NCBI GenBank assembly: GCA_903899015.1 | Contig: CAIUHP010000078.1 | Coordinates: forward strand, 62,001-126,000 | DNA length: 64,000 nucleotides | Direction of reading: 5' to 3' | Origin: an uncultured Armatimonadota bacterium | Lineage (GTDB): Bacteria > Armatimonadota > Fimbriimonadia > Fimbriimonadales > Fimbriimonadaceae | Part shown: piece after piece, positions 60,093 to 64,000 of the stretch | Position numbering within the stretch: the stretch's first letter is position 1 | How the letters are laid out: every line of letters begins with the position of its first letter | Notes under the pieces: model-generated | Seen by the model: only the letters and a program-made list of their open reading frames with translations | What the model was told of the DNA's origin: nothing | Database searches by the model: none | Position numbers and translations under genes: made by a program

Positions 60093-61133
60093 ATGTCGGA
60101 CCGGCTAGGAATCGGAGTGCTAGGTCTGCACGAAGGACACACCCTTTTGATTGGACTTCGCGCTTCAGGCTTATGTCGGGCGGTTGCGGGATGCGATCTA
60201 AGTTCGGCAAAACGGGCTCAAGCACTGGAGTCAACTCCAGAACTATTTGTTACGGAGTCTTACGAGGAAATGCTGGGCAGACACGATGTTCGGATCGTCG
60301 CCATCTATACGCCAGATGCTCACCACGCTGCCCACATTGAACAGGCTTTTCTGGCTGGCAAAGATGTGATCTGCACCAAGCCCCTCGTGAACGATCTATC
60401 GGTTGCGAACCGGCTCAAGGAATTGGCTGTTCAAACGGGTCGTCGACTCCAAGTGGGTCAATCCACTCGATTTGGCGAGCCGTTTCAACGTCAACGGGAG
60501 CATTTTGAAGAAGGTCGTCTTGGAGAATTAGAAGTCGTCGATGCCCATTACAACCATCGAATGGATTGGCTTTACGAAAAGAGCCCGTGGAGCATCTCGG
60601 AAACTCATTGGGCCTATCTCGGACTGAGTCACCCGATTGACCTGGTCACTTGGTATCTTGGCCCGATTCGAGAGGTCCACGCCTTTGGAACGATCACCGC
60701 TCTCGGCACCCGATACCGATTGGAGACTCCCGACGCGATCACCGTGAACTTGATGGGTGAATCCGGTCGCATTGGTCGAGTACTTGGTAACTACGGATTT
60801 CACGAATTACCCAAAGCGCGATCGCTCATCGAGTGCCAACTCATGGGTTCCAAAGGTACATCCATTGCCCGCTATCCCGAGCTACGCTTTACCTACACAG
60901 ACGGAGTGAAGGAGCAGGACGAGGATTATGAGCATTCGATGACAGGCTATTATTCGCGGCACGAGTTAAAAGGGATGCATTACGGCGAGTTCTGTAACTA
61001 TGCCGACTATTTCGCTTCGAAGCTCTTAAGCGGCGAGCCAAATTCGCCCGACCTCACCGAAGGTCTCGAGACCGTTGCCGTCATGGATGCCGTCGTCCGA
61101 TCTTTGCAGGAAGGTCGGTCAGTTTCGATTTAG
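60093..61133 (+). CDS. Gfo/Idh/MocA-family oxidoreductase
   Basis: This 346-residue NAD(P)-dependent oxidoreductase starts at ATG 60093, with GGGGAGG 6-12 bases upstream. The frame back to 59988 adds 35 residues with no family match. The Rossmann motif is GIGVLGLHEGHTLLIGL (the usual third Gly is replaced by His), and the EKP-type motif reads DVICTKPLVNDL. The C-terminal domain includes WSISETHWAYLGLSHPIDL. Such enzymes act on sugars or sugar derivatives; the substrate is unknown. Two hairpins follow the stop (61147-61171 and 61213-61237). Confidence 0.9.
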   Translation: MSDRLGIGVLGLHEGHTLLIGLRASGLCRAVAGCDLSSAKRAQALESTPELFVTESYEEMLGRHDVRIVAIYTPDAHHAAHIEQAFLAGKDVICTKPLVNDLSVANRLKELAVQTGRRLQVGQSTRFGEPFQRQREHFEEGRLGELEVVDAHYNHRMDWLYEKSPWSISETHWAYLGLSHPIDLVTWYLGPIREVHAFGTITALGTRYRLETPDAITVNLMGESGRIGRVLGNYGFHELPKARSLIECQLMGSKGTSIARYPELRFTYTDGVKEQDEDYEHSMTGYYSRHELKGMHYGEFCNYADYFASKLLSGEPNSPDLTEGLETVAVMDAVVRSLQEGRSVSI

Positions 61134-61146
61134 TCAAGCGTCAGAC

Positions 61147-61171
61147 CGCCAGCAATGGGATTGGGCTGGCG
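61147..61171 (+). terminator. Hairpin just after the oxidoreductase gene
   Basis: A 7-bp GC-rich stem (61147-61153 with 61165-61171) begins 14 bases after the TAG stop. There is no U-run. Confidence 0.35.
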
Positions 61172-61212
61172 AGTTCCCTTTCTTGCACACTCGCAGCACC
61201 TCACTTCCGGAA

Positions 61213-61237
61213 GGAATCGATCTATACGGTCGATTCC
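61213..61237 (+). terminator. Second hairpin, probable terminator
   Basis: GGAATCGA (61213-61220) pairs with TCGATTCC (61230-61237), 8 bp with a 9-base loop, followed by TATAAAAATAT. With the hairpin at 61147-61171, and a further 7-bp stem at 61298-61304 with 61309-61315, it fills the 219-base gap before the prepilin-like gene. Confidence 0.45.
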
Positions 61238-61352
61238 TATAAAAATATCCCTCAAGCGCTCATGAGGTGATCTCAAATCGATATCGCTTGTTGCATCGAC
61301 TGGGAATCCCCAGTCCTTGCGCAAATAAAAGACCGAGGATCACTCAAGGTTC

Positions 61353-62090
61353 TCAATAAGCCTGATACTCGCCGTACAGTTCGTGGCCTTGGAAAGGGGC
61401 TCGGGCTTTACTGAAGGCACTCCACTTAGCGTGTCCTTCAGCGTAAATGCCGTTGCTTCCTTTCGTATGACGATCGGGAGAAATAGCGATTGGGTTGACG
61501 ATGTCGGATGCGCTGCCGGGGATTTCAGTTTCGCCGAGCCAGGGATGGAAGTGAACATCGCAAAAGTTGTCTCGACGCTCAGCGATATAGATCGATTGAG
61601 CAGGAGCTGGAATGTCGCTGGAAGTTGCGCCAAACAGATAGTAGGCATTTAACAAAAAGCTGCTCAACGGCCCTGGAGGCGAGGCAAGAGGATTTGAACC
61701 AATACAATTCTGATTAGCATCCAGCAACTTCAATCCGTGAGGATCAGGATCGGTTGGGCATACGTAGAGCTGAGTCTTGTTTGTATCCTTGCTTGCGACA
61801 TAGGGCAAAAGTTTGTCGAACGGCGATCCGAAGTCGATTGCCTCAAGTTGAGCTTCGTTATCGTCAACAAGCGGGTTGAACGTTGAAGGATGCTCTTGCG
61901 GGTATCGATCATCGTAATCGCCAAGATAGATCATGAGGGCGACCCCAATTTGACGACCGTTTGAGAGACATTGCGTCTTCTTGGCAGCTTCTTTTGCTTG
62001 CGCGAAAACGGGGAAAAGGATGGCGGCGAGAATCGCGATGATGGCAATCACGACGAGTAATTCGATAAGGGTAAATGCGTTCTTTCTCAA
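61353..62090 (-). CDS. Type IV prepilin-like protein (DUF1559/H-X9-DG type)
   Basis: This 245-residue protein begins [20 protein letters not shown], a prepilin signal cleaved before the Phe, with the long conserved N-helix reaching [19 protein letters not shown] (about 25-44). This version of the helix is characteristic of Armatimonadota and Planctomycetes. The rest is a secreted head with a few cysteines and, late, a segment [21 protein letters not shown] typical of the H-X9-DG class (here with EGH in place of DG). It is probably a pseudopilin or surface protein. It reads convergently with the oxidoreductase and is 92 bases downstream of the gene at 62183. Confidence 0.92.
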   Translation of the reverse strand: MRKNAFTLIELLVVIAIIAILAAILFPVFAQAKEAAKKTQCLSNGRQIGVALMIYLGDYDDRYPQEHPSTFNPLVDDNEAQLEAIDFGSPFDKLLPYVASKDTNKTQLYVCPTDPDPHGLKLLDANQNCIGSNPLASPPGPLSSFLLNAYYLFGATSSDIPAPAQSIYIAERRDNFCDVHFHPWLGETEIPGSASDIVNPIAISPDRHTKGSNGIYAEGHAKWSAFSKARAPFQGHELYGEYQAY

Positions 62091-62182
62091 TGGATGTTTC
62101 CGATAGGTTCAAAGGACACGTGCCTTCGGGAAATAAAGGCGCGCAAATGGGCAAGCGAACGGACGTGTTCGCGCATCGGAAC

Positions 62183-62632
62183 CTAGGAGAACGCTGGGGG
62201 ACGTGTGCGAGGGGACCGTGATGATGCAGGAATCAGTGCCTTAAACGCAGGTGGTTGAAGAGCGAACGTCACCCGAGAAGTCAGAATTGGGTCCGGCTCC
62301 ATCGAAACAAAAAGCTCAGATTTCGGGGGAGTGGGAAGTGCATGTTCTGCACTCTTCTTTTCAGCACACTTACACTGGACAAAGCCCTTGTCGCCTGGCT
62401 TCGGTGCTACAGACTTATAGCCAAGGATGCAGCCACATTTGTCTTTTACGGCTACTCGAATGGCTTGAATGGGTGCAGTAGGGCATTGGAGTCCCGCTTG
62501 TGTTTGCGGTGATACTTTCAAGGCAGAGCAAAGTAAGAACAGGCAAGCAACAAACAATGCGAAGAAATTGATTCTTCGAGCCAGTTTGCCCCTCCCTTCT
62601 CGTTTTGCAATGCTAGCCATCGACCGCTTCAT
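62183..62632 (-). CDS. Secreted Cys-containing uncharacterized protein
   Basis: This 149-residue frame from 62632 (or 145 from the ATG at 62620) has a basic N-terminus and one hydrophobic stretch (about 24-42), giving a signal peptide or anchor. The mature part has cysteines in a pattern CPTAPIQAIRVAVKDKCGC and CKC, then a Pro-rich, Ser/Arg-rich tail. No family is recognised. The region also holds two antisense frames of about 80 residues that I take as shadows. The start and even the coding status are less certain than for its neighbours. Confidence 0.55.
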   Translation of the reverse strand: MKRSMASIAKREGRGKLARRINFFALFVACLFLLCSALKVSPQTQAGLQCPTAPIQAIRVAVKDKCGCILGYKSVAPKPGDKGFVQCKCAEKKSAEHALPTPPKSELFVSMEPDPILTSRVTFALQPPAFKALIPASSRSPRTRPPAFS

Positions 62633-62650
62633 CTTACCGCCGAAACTAAC

Positions 62651-64000
62651 TTATGGGACGCGTTTGTATGGCGTATATCCTTTTGAATCCATATACGAGT
62701 AGACCCGAACAGTCCTAGCAGGAACATGTACTTCCGCCATTCCGGAGTAGACGGTCTTCGTAGATCCGTCCATAAGATCTTTCATTACGCCACCGTTCAT
62801 CAAACGTCCGTCACGGAACGAGACTGTCTCCGTGACCGCTTCCTCGCTTGGGTTAGCGAGGACCACGATCGAATCCATCGTCCGTTCGGTGTGCCGGGCG
62901 AAACCGAGAAGTTTCTCGCAGTCAAGAGCCACATAATCGCCGATCCGCAGGGCCCGATGGGTTTTGCGCAGGTTTGTGAGGCGCTTTACCCAAGCAAGTT
63001 CTGGGTTAGAGTCTTTGACTAAGTCCCATCGCATGGGTCCGCGACTACCGGGATCGCCTTTTCCTTCCATGCCAACTTCGACTCCGTAATAGAGGACAGG
63101 ACAACCGGGCAGCGTGAACTGCAAAATCTGAGCCATATGCCGTTCTTTCTCATCGGGCAGGATCGACTCTAAGCGATCGGTATCGTGATTATCGAGGATC
63201 AGCCACGATTTAAGCAGAGATTCAATTCCTGCGTCAGTCACCATGCGCTCAAGAAGTCGATTTGCAGTACGGACTGGCAATTTCCCCGCGATCATATCGA
63301 GGGATATTCTTCGGGCGTAGAAATTCATGATCCCGTCCATCGCAGGTACCCAGCCTTGAGGATAGTTCCACGCCTCTCCTACCACCACACTATCTGGTTT
63401 GGCCTTATGGGCGGCGGCGGTGATCTCGCCGAGATACTTGGGTCCAAGTTCAAATGCGGTATCTAAACGCCATCCGTCGACGCCATCCCGTAAATATTTC
63501 TGAACCACCGAATCGGTTCCACTGTAGAGCGCTTTTTGAACCAACGGGCTCTCTATTTTCACTTCCACGAGGTTGGCCGAGTTAATCCAAGAACGATAGC
63601 CACGAGCATATTCAGGTCCGAAGAAGAACCAATCTCTAAACGGGCTTTGGGGATCCCGTAGTGCTGATTGAAACTTGGGACTGTTTCGACCAATGTGGTT
63701 GAACACACCATCAAGCATGAGCTTCATCCCTTTTCCGTGAAGGGACTTTGCAAGTTCGACGACGTCCTTTCTCGTTCCGTACTCGGGTGCAACTTCTGCC
63801 CAATCGAGAGCATCGTATTTGTGATTCGAAAGTGCAGACTGAATTGGATTGAGATAGAGAACATCCGCTCCTAAACCTTGGATATAGTCCAATTTCCCGC
63901 GAGTGCTCTTTAAGTCGCCGCCCCAAAAGGCAAGCTCGTGCGTCCACATACCGAGTTGTTTGTCTTCGTGTCCGCCAACGGGTACTTCGGACCAAGGGTG
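62651..64000 (-). CDS. GH13 alpha-amylase family enzyme, N-terminal part outside the window
   Basis: The frame is open from the window edge, so the start lies beyond 64000; 449 residues are seen. The (beta/alpha)8 catalytic core has region I DGVFNHIG, region II GWRLDTAFE (nucleophile Asp), region III VVGEAW (acid/base Glu) and region IV LDNHDTDR. GGDLKSTRGKLDYIQGLGADVLYLNPI fits the neopullulanase/cyclomaltodextrinase group, as does HKYDALDW. A C-terminal beta domain ends the protein. It acts on alpha-glucans such as maltodextrins; whether it is exported cannot be seen. Confidence 0.93.
   Translation of the reverse strand, partial: HPWSEVPVGGHEDKQLGMWTHELAFWGGDLKSTRGKLDYIQGLGADVLYLNPIQSALSNHKYDALDWAEVAPEYGTRKDVVELAKSLHGKGMKLMLDGVFNHIGRNSPKFQSALRDPQSPFRDWFFFGPEYARGYRSWINSANLVEVKIESPLVQKALYSGTDSVVQKYLRDGVDGWRLDTAFELGPKYLGEITAAAHKAKPDSVVVGEAWNYPQGWVPAMDGIMNFYARRISLDMIAGKLPVRTANRLLERMVTDAGIESLLKSWLILDNHDTDRLESILPDEKERHMAQILQFTLPGCPVLYYGVEVGMEGKGDPGSRGPMRWDLVKDSNPELAWVKRLTNLRKTHRALRIGDYVALDCEKLLGFARHTERTMDSIVVLANPSEEAVTETVSFRDGRLMNGGVMKDLMDGSTKTVYSGMAEVHVPARTVRVYSYMDSKGYTPYKRVP

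Noticed and set aside
1-64000. CRISPR arrays, phage, insertion sequences, integrases
   Set aside because: No repeat-spacer structure, transposase, integrase or terminal inverted repeats were found; the two TGATC arrays have no spacers and are regulatory-size sites.

Overview
The window looks like a chromosomal segment of a Gram-negative-type bacterium with an outer membrane (TolC, RND pump, secretin) and moderate G+C content. The best guess is Armatimonadota, probably near Fimbriimonas. The main clue is the type IV prepilin-like protein at 61353-62090, with its long conserved N-helix followed by a Cys-Leu-Ser-Asn element. Many glycoside hydrolases, DUF1559-like and Gfo/Idh proteins, and start codons placed right after -10 boxes fit this. 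The assignment is an inference and no rRNA or tRNA gene is present to test it. I saw no phage, transposon, integrase or CRISPR array; the region reads as ordinary chromosome with dense, short operons.

Layout. 1-1162: fragment of a secreted protein and a CsaA-like gene. 1167-6822 (minus): a SUF iron-sulfur operon read sufC-sufD-unknown gene-sufS-sufU-sufT-Rrf2 regulator-sufA-like, without sufB. 7367-14923: L-fucose isomerase, a cyclic-nucleotide-binding protein, GH1 beta-glucosidase, a PolX-like HhH protein, an amidase and a class II aldolase. 14920-18571 (minus): a three-gene secretory operon (small secreted protein, tandem Ig/PapD-like protein, lone secretin). 18715-22754: GH36-type enzyme coupled to an SF2 helicase. 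22751-25925 (minus): small membrane protein, NoeA-like methyltransferase, membrane sulfatase-like enzyme. 26193-28342: spermidine synthase and a LacI regulator. 28352-35377 (minus): adaptor-RND-MarR-TolC efflux operon. 35565-41934: DUF4337, a CDF metal exporter with a structured leader, and a sugar-acid cluster. 41996-44387 (minus): fasciclin protein and release factor 3. 44783-51565: ilv operon with leader peptide and attenuator, ilvB-ilvN-ilvC-(ABC ATPase-methyltransferase)-ilvD. 51687-56201: gltB. 56241-59826 (minus): cbiO, a cbiM-N-Q fusion, a possible riboswitch-terminator leader, and a Tat-exported ferritin-like protein. 60093-64000: a Gfo/Idh oxidoreductase, then a prepilin-like protein, a secreted protein and a GH13 amylase fragment.

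The strongest regulatory signals are these. (1) TGATC direct repeats at exactly 11-bp spacing lie upstream of two separate secreted-protein genes, five copies at 42655-42703 and three at 59911-59937. They suggest a shared OmpR/PhoB-like or SARP-like regulator. (2) A textbook ilv attenuator has a Leu-rich leader peptide that appears to be read from a leaderless transcript. (3) A stem-rich RNA followed by an intrinsic terminator precedes the cobalt/nickel ECF transporter, and I cannot match it to a known riboswitch class. (4) A three-hairpin leader precedes the CDF metal exporter.
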